A stretch of 64,000 nt of DNA, from contig DATNCY010000278.1 in the NCBI GenBank assembly GCA_035553375.1, positions 1 to 64,000 of the forward strand. The letters are read 5' to 3'. The stretch's first letter is position 1. Every line of letters starts with the position of its first letter. This stretch comes from JAJPHU01 sp035553375 (lineage in GTDB: Bacteria > Planctomycetota > Planctomycetia > Gemmatales > Gemmataceae). Under the pieces are notes generated by a model. The model made no database searches. It saw only the letters and a list, made by a program, of their open reading frames with translations, and was not told the DNA's origin. Below are positions 24,927 through 33,146 of this stretch, one piece after another. A program made the position numbers and the translations under genes.

Positions 24927-25720
24927 ACGGTTGTCTTCGCGTACAAGTCTTTGAGGGTTTTCTCCAATGAGCGCGGGGAGCTAGCGTCGTCGTGTGTCAG
25001 TTCAGCGAGCGGCCCAGCGTGGACGAGTCGCCCGTTGACCAGTACACCGACGCGATCGCATAGATGTTCGATTTCCGTGAGGACGTGTGAGACCAGCAGC
25101 ACACTGCCGCCGCGCTCGCGTACCTCTCGTACCACCTCACGCAGCAAACGCCGGCCATTGAGGTCCAGTCCCTCCGTTGGCTCGTCGAGTACCAGCAAGC
25201 GCGGTTCGTTGAGCAATGCCTGAGCGATGCCGAGTCGTTGCAGCATGCCCTTGCTGAAGCGGGCGATCGGCTCGCGGCTGCGGTCGGCAAGGCCAACACG
25301 CTCCAGCAGTTGCGGCACGCGAGCGCGGACCACTTCGTAAGGCAACAGCGTCAGCGCCCCGTAGTATTCGAGCAGGGCTGCGGCACTCAGATAACGGGGA
25401 AAGGCGTGATTTTCATGGACATAACCGACCTGCGCCAGCGTGGAGCGGTCGGATAATGGCCGGCCAAGACGAAACACCTCGCCGCCGGTCGGTTGACATA
25501 GCGATAGCAGCAGTTTGACCAGCGTGGTCTTGCCCGCGCGGTTGGGACCGAGAAGGCCGAACACTTCACCCAATTCAATCCGCAAACTGACGTCGCGGAG
25601 CGCCTCCACGCCACGACGACGAAAGAGTCCGTCGCGGTAGATTTTCGACACCCCGACGAATCCAGCCGCAGGCAGGCTTTTTTTGCGGACGAGGGGGACA
25701 TCTTGTATCTGTGCTATCAT
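24923..25720 (-). CDS. ABC transporter ATP-binding protein
   Basis: The 265-residue ATPase has Walker A GPNRAGKTT, the signature helix FSKGMLQRLGIAQALL, Walker B LLVLDEPTEGLD and the His switch VLLVSHVLTEIE. Arg replaces the usual Gly inside Walker A, but the Gly-Lys-Thr core is intact. It pairs with the overlapping permease gene and may also serve the second permease at 29868, which has no ATPase of its own nearby. It is transcribed away from the Tad genes. Confidence 0.88.
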   Translation of the reverse strand: MIAQIQDVPLVRKKSLPAAGFVGVSKIYRDGLFRRRGVEALRDVSLRIELGEVFGLLGPNRAGKTTLVKLLLSLCQPTGGEVFRLGRPLSDRSTLAQVGYVHENHAFPRYLSAAALLEYYGALTLLPYEVVRARVPQLLERVGLADRSREPIARFSKGMLQRLGIAQALLNEPRLLVLDEPTEGLDLNGRRLLREVVREVRERGGSVLLVSHVLTEIEHLCDRVGVLVNGRLVHAGPLAELTHDDASSPRSLEKTLKDLYAKTTV

Positions 25721-25821
25721 GTTCGCCAGGAGAGGTGCGTGAGGAGGGGATGCCGAGGACCCTCCTCGGCCAGCGCTGGAACTCTAGCTTACACCTCGAC
25801 GGCCGGCAAATTCGCTTTCAT

Positions 25822-25850
25822 TTGACAAAGGGAACTGCGCGTTCTAGATT
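25822..25850 (+). promoter_or_regulatory. Promoter of the TadE/TadG gene cluster
   Basis: A consensus TTGACA (25822-25827) and TAGATT (25845-25850) are 17 nt apart, about 100 nt before the first TadE start. This is a good match to a sigma-70 promoter and fits transcription of the three following genes. Confidence 0.55.
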
Positions 25851-25952
25851 TCAACAATTCTCCCATCTGGTCATAAGAATCGAGTTACACCCCAAACACT
25901 CCAAAGAAGACTTGCCCTTCGTAACTCGCTTGTGTGTGGGGAGTGTCCGCGA

Positions 25953-26471
25953 ATGTTTCATCGTCGTCAGAAGCGTCGCGCCGTCGCCGCTGTCGAATTC
26001 GCCTTTCTCACGCCCATACTGCTGATTCTGCTGTTCGGACTATGGCAGATTGGCCGTATCGTGGAAGTGATGCAGCTGATGAACAATGCCGCCCGTGAGG
26101 GCGCACGCCTGGCATCGCAGGCGCAGATCATCAATCAGGTTGGCGCTTTCACCCAGATCCATGCCTCCAGCGGACTGCCCAATGTGCAGGACACCGTGCG
26201 CGAGTATCTCATCGGCAATGGCGTCATCAGCGCCAGCCAGGTCAATGATGTAACGGTGACATTCCAGTTCCTCGATGGCGATCTGTCGCGCACGGACCCC
26301 TATCAGGGCTTGCAGGGCGAGCGCTTCCAAATCACCGTCACCTTGCCCGTGCAGGATGTCAACTGGACGCCGTTCAGCACCAGCGGCACCCTGGTGGCGT
26401 CAACGGTGTGGGTGATCCTGGTGGACACGCCCTTCACCGTCAACACCTCGGTTCCTGGCTGGTCTCCCTGA
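25953..26471 (+). CDS. TadE-like minor pseudopilin, first copy
   Basis: The 172-residue protein has a short basic N-terminus (HRRQKRRAV) and the TadE motif AAVEFAFLTPILLILLFGLW with Glu in the expected place, then NNAAREGARLASQ. The remainder is an extracytoplasmic domain. TadE and TadF proteins are processed like pilins and join Tad (Flp) pili or related surface structures. ATG 25953 has GGGGAG 9 nt upstream. The gene is followed 35 nt later by a second TadE gene and then a TadG gene, but no Tad secretion ATPase or prepilin peptidase lies in the window. Confidence 0.83.
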   Translation: MFHRRQKRRAVAAVEFAFLTPILLILLFGLWQIGRIVEVMQLMNNAAREGARLASQAQIINQVGAFTQIHASSGLPNVQDTVREYLIGNGVISASQVNDVTVTFQFLDGDLSRTDPYQGLQGERFQITVTLPVQDVNWTPFSTSGTLVASTVWVILVDTPFTVNTSVPGWSP

Positions 26472-26506
26472 AACGTCAGCCGTCCTCGATACAAGGAGTG
26501 GCTTCG

Positions 26507-27004
26507 ATGGGTTTTCGCGTCAGATACGATCGTCGTCGTGGCGTCACGATAGTGGAGATGGCCTTCGTCCTCAGTTTCGCCCTGTTGTTTTTGTTCGGCA
26601 TTCTTGAGTATGGCCGTTATTTGATGGTGTTGCACACGACGAACAACGCCGCGCGCGAAGGCGCGCGTTACGCCATCGTTCACACAGGCGACGGCACCAC
26701 GTTGAGCCAGGTGATCGCCGTCGTCAACAGCAAAATGGCCGGCGTGGATTCGCAGATTCAGGGATGCACCGTCAACGTGTTTTCGGCCGATCCCACGGGC
26801 ATCTACAACAGCAGTTCCGGCACGGCCATTTATCCGCCGACCATTCAGGCGGTGAGCGGCTCCAGTTGGAACTCGGCCAGTTTCGGCAGTCCGATCGTGG
26901 TGCAAATCACGGGAACCTATCAGCCGATCCTGCCGTCGTTTTTATTCATGAATAGCAATATGTCGATTCAGGCATCGGCGATGATGAATAGTGAAGCGAA
27001 CTGA
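26507..27004 (+). CDS. TadE-like minor pseudopilin, second copy
   Basis: The 165-residue protein shows MGFRVRYDRRRGVTIVEMAF, then LLFLFGILEYGRYLM and TNNAAREGARYAI, the same architecture as its neighbour. The Glu of VEMAF is the conserved pilin-type residue at position +5. The start at 26507 has AAGGAG 9 nt upstream, which outweighs an in-frame ATG at 26408 lying in the previous gene. The stop is followed immediately by a large palindrome. The two TadE genes differ enough to be old paralogues. Confidence 0.83.
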   Translation: MGFRVRYDRRRGVTIVEMAFVLSFALLFLFGILEYGRYLMVLHTTNNAAREGARYAIVHTGDGTTLSQVIAVVNSKMAGVDSQIQGCTVNVFSADPTGIYNSSSGTAIYPPTIQAVSGSSWNSASFGSPIVVQITGTYQPILPSFLFMNSNMSIQASAMMNSEAN

Positions 27005-27073
27005 GTTTAGCCGCGACGCTTGACGTTTCGCGCGAAACGTACTCTCGCGTTCCGCTGCCCGTCGCGGCTAAAC
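27005..27073. repeat. Intergenic palindrome between tadE2 and tadG
   Basis: Outer arms of 14 bp (GTTTAGCCGCGACG and its complement, 27005-27018 and 27060-27073) enclose a second perfect 18-bp palindrome, ACGTTTCGCGCGAAACGT (27023-27040). The outer arm begins with the same GTTTAGCCGC as the element at 30851, so both belong to one dispersed family. Confidence 0.75.
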
Positions 27074-27089
27074 GAAAGAGGTTTCAACC

Positions 27090-29780
27090 ATGTTACTTCA
27101 TGAAAACCTGGTCCGCCGCGCTTCCGTTCTGCCGCTGGTAGCCGTTTCCTTGACGGCGTTGATGGGCATGATCGCCCTAGGCGTCGATCTGGGCATGCTG
27201 GCCGTCGCGCGCACGCAGTGCCAGAACGCGGCGGATCTCGCGGCCCTGGCCGGCACGCGCCAACTCAACGGTAACAGCACCGACAATAATCGTCCGGCCG
27301 CCCAGACGCTCGCTACCACGGCAGCCACCAACAATAGCGTTTTGTCCGTACCGCTGGTCTCCAGCCAAATCACGATGACAACCGGCGTCTACCGCTACAA
27401 CGCCACCACGCAGCAGTTCGCCGCCGACTTCAGCGGCACCAAGAACGCGGGCGAATCGTGGACGGCGATGCAGGTGCAAGTCACTACCTCGCAGCCGACT
27501 TACTTCGCGCAGGTCTTCGGCATGAACCCCTTCACGGTCAGCGCGACGGCCACCGCCGTGCATCGACCGCGCGACCTTGCCATCGTACTCGACTTTTCTA
27601 CCTCCATGCAGTACGGCAGCAACGTCAACATCCGCGGTGTGAATGAGCTTACCACCGACCCCACCGCTGGCTCGATGAATCCCGATCCGGCTTATCCGCA
27701 ATTCGGTCCATGGTCCATCTACCCCTCGTCCGCCGTCTCGCCGGGCAACTCCAATCCCATGATGAACCTCGATGGGTACGGCGACAAGAATGGCGAGGCG
27801 CACTCACCCAGCAACCTCACCCTGGCCGGCAGCAACGGCCCGGCCATGGTCGGCGATTTCCTGTGCGACACCACCGGCAGCGGCAGCTACGTCAACGCCT
27901 TCGTCGTTGGCAATCCCACCAGCTATAGCGCCACTCTGACGCCGGTCGTCACGCCCACGCCGTCCTCGTCCTTGTACCTGGCCACCCCCGTGGACGGCGA
28001 TCCTTGGCCGCTGAAAAAGGGCAAGACTACTGCCACCAATCCCAGCGATTACGCTGGCTCCGTTCAGGATTATCTTGGCACCACGGGCTTCACCACCAGC
28101 AGTCAACCCGACGGGAAGTTCGACGATGGCAAGGGAACTGCCTACGGCTACGATTACAATCCCAGCACCAACCAGACGACCACGGGTTATAACAGCACTA
28201 CCGGCCAAGGGTCGGTCTTCAAGGGTTACACGATGGGGCCGGGCTATTATGGTAAGACCTTTTACATGTGGCCGCCCGACTCACGCACACCCGCCGGCTC
28301 ACCAGGTGGGAGTACATACATACCGGGCGATTGGCGGCAACGCTATTTCGGCCAAAGTGACAATTCTCAGCTGTGGGATAGTTCCGGCAATTGGATTCAG
28401 AACGGCGGTACTATCAACTATACCAATGTCTTGGCTTGGCTCACGTCCGGGCCACAAACACTGCCGCCCAACTTGCAATCCGGCCGTGTTGTTTACTACA
28501 GTTCGATCCCCACCACGGTCGCGAACTACACGAGCAACCTCGACCAGCGTTTTTGGAAGGAATACATCGATTTCGTGTTCGGTTACAACTCATACAAGCA
28601 AATGAACACGCTGTATGGGCAAAGCAGTTCCAATACCTTCGGCGGCACGACTTTTGGACCTAGCGTGAAGATCACCGCTTCCAGTTCGCTCACGAAGAGT
28701 CCGCCACCGTACATGAGTTACCTCGACGCGCCGATTCATCCGCGCGCGCACTTCTGGTTTGGGCCCCTGTCGATGATGGCCTTCCTAGTCGGCAAGCCGG
28801 AGTATGGCCGTAATTGGAACCCCGGCACCAGCCATGAGGCACACGATTGGCAACTCAAGGCCGGCATTCAGTCGGCGATTCAGGACATCAAGAGCAACCA
28901 TCCCAACGACCAAGCATCCTTGATCTTTTTCTCGTCGAACTCGGCCTATAACACCGCCCGCGTACCAATGGGTCAAAACTATACCTATTTGACCAACGCC
29001 CTGTGGTATCCTTACAACCTCATTAACTCCACGGATGGCAGCGTCAGCGGCACGATGCGGCCGTATGATACCAGTTTCAATGACAAGGCTCCCGGCAACA
29101 TCCCCACTGCCAGCGGCGGTACCAATTCGTCGGGCGGGCTGGCGGTGGCCTACAATCAGTTCAGTTCCAACACCAGCCAGGGGTTCACCGGCCGGCGCGG
29201 CGCGGTCAAAACGGTCCTTCTGGAAACCGACGGTGTGACACATGACTATTTCACCTACACCATGAAGAATTCCGGAGCATGGAACTCCTATTTCCAGATC
29301 GGCACGAACGACCCCGGCGAAGGCGTCAACTCCGACCCGTACTCAACGTCCAAGCAGGCGACGTACACGGTGGCCAAGCAAATCACCGCCTTGACGACAG
29401 ACAATGTGAACGGCCCCGGTTACTCGACGGCCCGCCAGCCGGCCCGCATTCACTGCATGGCCTTCGGCCAGCTGATTGAACCGTCCATGACCAATGACGC
29501 GACCGCTGGCCCGATGCAGCAATGCGTCCTCCAATTCCTGCTCAACATTCAGCAGGCCGGCAACACCTCGCCGACCACGGATACCATCCAGAGTTGCTGG
29601 GGTTATCCGGGCACACCGACCGCCGGCGGCGATGGCGTCACCTCCGCCAGCGGCGGCTACACTGCCGGCACGCAATCGTTCAAGCTGATCGTCGGTGGTT
29701 ATCAGCAGCGCATCAACCTGATCCAACAGGCGATGGAACGCATCATGCAAAGTGGCGTGCAAATCGCCCTGATTCAGTGA
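27090..29780 (+). CDS. TadG-like protein with von Willebrand factor A domain
   Basis: The 896-residue protein begins with a TadG-type N-terminus: membrane helix SLTALMGMIALGVDLGML, then TQCQNAADLAALAGTRQL. A von Willebrand A domain follows with the metal-binding DxSxS at 168-172 (DFSTS). The long middle part is rich in Asn, Thr, Ser, Tyr and Gly and looks like a surface-exposed domain. Later segments such as VLLETDGVTHDYF resemble the second strand and DG loop of the A domain, so the domain is split by a large insertion. It should be anchored in the inner membrane facing outward. RBS AGAGG precedes the ATG. Confidence 0.8.
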   Translation: MLLHENLVRRASVLPLVAVSLTALMGMIALGVDLGMLAVARTQCQNAADLAALAGTRQLNGNSTDNNRPAAQTLATTAATNNSVLSVPLVSSQITMTTGVYRYNATTQQFAADFSGTKNAGESWTAMQVQVTTSQPTYFAQVFGMNPFTVSATATAVHRPRDLAIVLDFSTSMQYGSNVNIRGVNELTTDPTAGSMNPDPAYPQFGPWSIYPSSAVSPGNSNPMMNLDGYGDKNGEAHSPSNLTLAGSNGPAMVGDFLCDTTGSGSYVNAFVVGNPTSYSATLTPVVTPTPSSSLYLATPVDGDPWPLKKGKTTATNPSDYAGSVQDYLGTTGFTTSSQPDGKFDDGKGTAYGYDYNPSTNQTTTGYNSTTGQGSVFKGYTMGPGYYGKTFYMWPPDSRTPAGSPGGSTYIPGDWRQRYFGQSDNSQLWDSSGNWIQNGGTINYTNVLAWLTSGPQTLPPNLQSGRVVYYSSIPTTVANYTSNLDQRFWKEYIDFVFGYNSYKQMNTLYGQSSSNTFGGTTFGPSVKITASSSLTKSPPPYMSYLDAPIHPRAHFWFGPLSMMAFLVGKPEYGRNWNPGTSHEAHDWQLKAGIQSAIQDIKSNHPNDQASLIFFSSNSAYNTARVPMGQNYTYLTNALWYPYNLINSTDGSVSGTMRPYDTSFNDKAPGNIPTASGGTNSSGGLAVAYNQFSSNTSQGFTGRRGAVKTVLLETDGVTHDYFTYTMKNSGAWNSYFQIGTNDPGEGVNSDPYSTSKQATYTVAKQITALTTDNVNGPGYSTARQPARIHCMAFGQLIEPSMTNDATAGPMQQCVLQFLLNIQQAGNTSPTTDTIQSCWGYPGTPTAGGDGVTSASGGYTAGTQSFKLIVGGYQQRINLIQQAMERIMQSGVQIALIQ

Positions 29781-29786
29781 ACTCCA

Positions 29787-29842
29787 CCAGCCCGCAGCGC
29801 CAGCAAGGGTAATGAGAACCCCTTGCTGGCGCTGCGGGCTGG
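29787..29842. repeat. Palindrome after the TadG gene
   Basis: Arms of 23 bp (beginning CCAGCCCGCAGCGCCAGCAA) pair perfectly around a 10-nt loop. On both strands the stem ends in CAAGGG/CCCTTG. It lies between the tadG stop and the permease start and may act as a terminator-like barrier, but it lacks a T run. I recall this sequence as common in related planctomycetes. Confidence 0.75.
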
Positions 29843-29867
29843 CGAATTTTTCCCCGAGGCACAACGC

Positions 29868-30842
29868 ATGAACTCCCCAACTTTATTGCGCTTGATCGGC
29901 TGGGTCGTGTACACGACGTTCCGCGAAGCGATGGCGTCACGCCTGTTCGCGGCGACCTCGCTGGTCACCGGCCTTTGCATCGTGTTCTGTTTAAGCATTC
30001 GCGTGACAGGCGAGCCGCCCTTGCCGCTCGAACCCGGCGAGGTGCGCATGCGCTTGCCGGCGGAGGAATATCAGCGTCTTGGTCCCAAGGGTGCCGAAGG
30101 CATGGATAGCGCCTCCAGTCAGATAAGTTTCCTCTTCGGCACCGTTCGCGTTCCCTACCGGCATTACACGGAGGACGCCGTCAGCTTCGTTCAGCTGTTA
30201 CTGGCCAGCTTCGTGGCCGACACCGCTGGCGTCTTGCTGGCGCTGATCTGGACGGCAGGTTTCATACCCGGCTTCCTCGACCCGGCACGTTCGACGACGC
30301 TTCTCGCCAAGCCGACGCCACGCTATGTCCTATTGACTGGGCAGTATCTGGGTGTGCTGGCCTTCATGGCCTTACAGGCAAGCGTCTTCGTGATCGGCAC
30401 CTGGCTGGCGCTGGGACTGGCGACCGGCGTTTGGACGGCGCTGTACTTGCTATGCGTTCCGGTCCTGCTGCTGCACTTCGCCGTCTTTTTCAGCGTCTCG
30501 ACGTTCCTGGCCGTCCGCACGCGCAGCACGACAATCTGCCTGGTCGGGTCGCTGGCTTTCTGGCTGCTGTGTTGGTCCGTCAATCACCGCTGGCATGCCG
30601 GCGCATCCGGCGACGGTTCCGTATGGCTGGCGGCGGCTTACTGGGTGCTGCCCAAGCCGGCCGACCTCAACTGGTTGCTCTTCGATCTGTTGCACGCCGA
30701 CCAGCACTTCGGCCGGCTGCTCGATTACACGGTCCTGCGTGAGCAAGGCGCAGCTCTGGCCGCGTCGATCCTAACCTCGTTGGTCTTCGCGTCCGTCCTC
30801 TTGGTGCTATCCGCGCGGCGCTTCGCGCGCACGGATTATTGA
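29868..30842 (+). CDS. ABC-2 type transporter permease, paralogue of the 24 kb gene
   Basis: This 324-residue membrane protein has about six hydrophobic helices and, compared with the permease at 24012, an extra extracytoplasmic stretch of about 30 residues after the first helix (VRMRLPAEEYQRLGPKGAEG). Shared blocks include LLALIWTAGFIPGFLDPA, LLAKPTPRYVLL and LLLHFAVFFSVSTF. No ATPase gene is adjacent, so it may use the ATPase at 24923. ATG 29868 is the first Met after the palindrome arm; an upstream frame would be encoded by that repeat. Confidence 0.78.
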   Translation: MNSPTLLRLIGWVVYTTFREAMASRLFAATSLVTGLCIVFCLSIRVTGEPPLPLEPGEVRMRLPAEEYQRLGPKGAEGMDSASSQISFLFGTVRVPYRHYTEDAVSFVQLLLASFVADTAGVLLALIWTAGFIPGFLDPARSTTLLAKPTPRYVLLTGQYLGVLAFMALQASVFVIGTWLALGLATGVWTALYLLCVPVLLLHFAVFFSVSTFLAVRTRSTTICLVGSLAFWLLCWSVNHRWHAGASGDGSVWLAAAYWVLPKPADLNWLLFDLLHADQHFGRLLDYTVLREQGAALAASILTSLVFASVLLVLSARRFARTDY

Positions 30843-30850
30843 TTCGTGCC

Positions 30851-30905
30851 GTTTAGCCGCTTGCGGCTTAGCGTGAGGCATACGCTAAGCCGCAAGCGGC
30901 TAAAC
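30851..30905. repeat. Perfect 24-bp-arm palindrome
   Basis: Arms of 24 bp starting GTTTAGCCGCTTGCGGCTTA flank a 7-nt loop, between two converging genes. The arms are perfect. It would form a very stable hairpin on either strand and could stop transcription from both sides, though no U run follows. It shares its outer GTTTAGCCGC with the element at 27005. Confidence 0.8.
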
Positions 30906-30912
30906 GCGGAGA

Positions 30913-32268
30913 TCATTTCGCCGGTTTATCCACCTGATCGCGCGTGATCGCCACACTGACCGCGAGGCGTTCCACTTCTTTTTGCAGCGCGGCCAGGTCG
31001 CGCGGCAGCAGACGCGCGGCGATCGTGGCCCCGCCCTTGCTCTGGCGCGTCACATAGTAATCCATCACAAACTTCTGCTTGCCCATCTCCGCCTCCAAGG
31101 CGAAATGTTCCAGGATCGGCGAGGACCGCACCGTTCGCGGCGCATCGACGCGGAGAAGACGCGCTTGTTGCTTGCTCAGCCAATCGCGTGATTCAGCCAG
31201 GAAGCGTTCGCCGGTCGCGGCGCGCGTCAGCGGGTCGAGCGTCAGCAGGATGCCGCTGCCGTCGGCACTGTCGAGCGCCACCTGCGTGCCGCGAACCCCT
31301 GCCACATGCCAGCGCCGAGCATACAGGAAACGCACGCCCAGGTCCGGGTTGTCGTACAGCAGCAGCGTATTGTCGGCATTCGGCTCCATCGCCACGCTTT
31401 TCAGGGTCGATTCGCTCAGTTCCGTCGAGCGCGTGTGCGCCTGCCGCGTCAGCACGAATCGACCTTCGATTCGGCCCACTTCCTTGCCGTCCTTGTCGAG
31501 CATGGAGTGCTTGCCGCGCAGAAACAGATAGCTCAGATGATTGGACTCCAGATCGAAATAGAAGTAGCCCTCCAGCTCTTGTCGATTGGGTCCGTCCTCG
31601 TTGGCACCGCGCACCGTGCCGCGGAACGACACGCGGGCATGACGCCGCTTCTCTAGCGTAATGAACTGATCGAGCCGGCATTCCAGCGAACCTTCCTCAA
31701 TGCGTTCGAGATCGGTCAACTCCTGAATGGCCGCCTGCGTCGCGGACCAGCGATCGCCCACACGAATAGGGTGATCGGCGAGCAATCCCGTCAACGCTGG
31801 CGTGAAGACATCAGTACGAACCAGATCGATCTCGCCCCAGGTCAGCGGGCCGTCCGGCGAGAAGGGCACTTCCTTGTTTTGATGGCGTAGCAGGATGAGC
31901 CGGCGCACTTGGGGCCGCAGCGAATGTTCCTGCGGGCGATCGCCGACCGTGCGGCGGAAATCGGTGCGCCGGCACAGCCGGGCCGTCTTGCGGACTTGCC
32001 CATCCTGTGCGACATCGAGAACTCGTTCGTCATATTCGATGGCGCTGGTGCCGCGCACACTCAGCGGCTTGGGTGCGGGTTTGTCCTTCTCCGCAGGCAA
32101 GCTCAGTGTGCCGGATAGGTCCACGCGCGTATTGACGTGATACTCGTAGCCGACCGGGAATCGTTCTTGCAACCGAATTGGCTCCTCGGCGGCAAGGGAA
32201 GAGGCACAAGTTAGGCAAACAAGTCCGGCGGTGACAAGAAGAGGACACTTCCTGAGAGGTGACTGCAT
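30913..32268 (-). CDS. Secreted protein of unknown function
   Basis: The 451-residue product has a clear signal peptide (LLVTAGLVCLTCASSLAA-AE) and no further membrane helix. The rest is a mix of beta-rich segments; the middle holds VGDRWSATQAAIQEL and a strand-rich part about 180-260 with FRGTVRG and EGYFYFDLES. I do not recognise a catalytic motif. The C-terminal third (VRFLYARRWHVAGVRGTQVA) resembles the fold of lipoprotein-type PsbP/MotB-like domains but this is weak. It lies convergent to the permease. ATG 32268 has GGAG 9 nt upstream. Confidence 0.6.
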   Translation of the reverse strand: MQSPLRKCPLLVTAGLVCLTCASSLAAEEPIRLQERFPVGYEYHVNTRVDLSGTLSLPAEKDKPAPKPLSVRGTSAIEYDERVLDVAQDGQVRKTARLCRRTDFRRTVGDRPQEHSLRPQVRRLILLRHQNKEVPFSPDGPLTWGEIDLVRTDVFTPALTGLLADHPIRVGDRWSATQAAIQELTDLERIEEGSLECRLDQFITLEKRRHARVSFRGTVRGANEDGPNRQELEGYFYFDLESNHLSYLFLRGKHSMLDKDGKEVGRIEGRFVLTRQAHTRSTELSESTLKSVAMEPNADNTLLLYDNPDLGVRFLYARRWHVAGVRGTQVALDSADGSGILLTLDPLTRAATGERFLAESRDWLSKQQARLLRVDAPRTVRSSPILEHFALEAEMGKQKFVMDYYVTRQSKGGATIAARLLPRDLAALQKEVERLAVSVAITRDQVDKPAK

Positions 32269-32304
32269 GGGATCTGCTCCGTGGGACGAGTCATGTACGT
32301 GCTT

Positions 32305-32362
32305 CTGAGCGGGGGCATTGGCCCCTTGAGTCGAACTCAGAGGGCGTTAGCCCTCCGCTCAG
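32305..32362. repeat. Imperfect palindrome
   Basis: CTGAGCGG at one end and CCGCTCAG at the other frame GC-rich inner arms (GGGCATTGGCCCC against AGGGCGTTAGCCC) meeting around GAGTCGAACTC. Several mismatches make it imperfect, but pairing extends over about 25 bp. Confidence 0.6.
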
Positions 32363-32521
32363 GAAAGGCGTCTCCTCGATTCTACCCGCCTGCGCCGCGC
32401 AGCGCGCGGCGCAACTTTGTCCCAGGGCGTGGCTTCGAGAAGGAGGGGAGAAAGTTTGCGGCTTGGGCAAGAAAAAGCGAATTGGCAACGGACTGTATTG
32501 TATTCAGTCACTCTTGCAATT

Positions 32522-32551
32522 TTGAACACATATACTGTAAAATTGTATAGA
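32522..32551 (+). promoter_or_regulatory. Candidate promoter of the sigma-70 family gene
   Basis: TTGAAC (32522-32527) and TATAGA (32546-32551) are separated by 18 nt in an AT-rich island. The start codon lies about 590 nt downstream, so another promoter may be used. Confidence 0.35.
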
Positions 32552-33146
32552 AAACGGGGCGGTTTGCGTTGACTCCGCGAGGACGTGTTTAGGCCGAGCG
32601 CGAGAGATCATCTGCCGAAAAGCGTGCAAGGGCAAGTACCTGCGTTGATCTCATGAAGAAATGGGCACAGACAGGCGTCTAGCATTATGGGGAATGGCCC
32701 AGCTTTTGCAATAGAGAAAGGCGCGGCCGACGAATCCGCTGGATGAGGTTGACACAAGAAAGATGTCCTGCCAGCGAATAACAGGACGGCGAGGTAGATA
32801 GCTTTTGGTGTCCAACCTGTAAAGAGGAACTTGTGGAGTGGGACGGAAGGAGATCCTTGCGATTCGGAGCAGAATACCCCGAACCCCCGAGTGGCCTAGA
32901 AGCGTCTTACCTGGGCTATCTTGAAGAGATCGGTTGGTGAATGGCACGAACTGAAACGCATTTAGACTTTCTTGGCGGTGGACACGTAACAAAAGAAGAG
33001 GGCCGCGAGACCGTTCGCGAGCCTCGGACAGGTGAGGACGACAGAAGCCGGCACCAGACGAATCCCGCGAACGCTGGCGCCTACAAGCAAGAAAGGCCGA
33101 AGCCTTGGGATGGACCCAGGCGTAAGGCCGTAAAGGAGTGGTGGCT

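Larger units (their letters stand above)
32269..33146. other. Long intergenic region upstream of the sigma factor
   Basis: This 878-bp region has no credible gene. It contains an imperfect palindrome (32305-32362) and a candidate promoter (32522-32551); both are listed. From the promoter to the sigma start is nearly 600 nt, which would make a long untranslated leader. I see no known riboswitch consensus in it. Confidence 0.5.

Noticed and set aside
30851..30905. Ordinary intrinsic terminator
   Set aside because: The stem is perfect and could affect transcription, but no T run follows on either strand and it shares ends with another dispersed palindrome, so repeat is the safer call.
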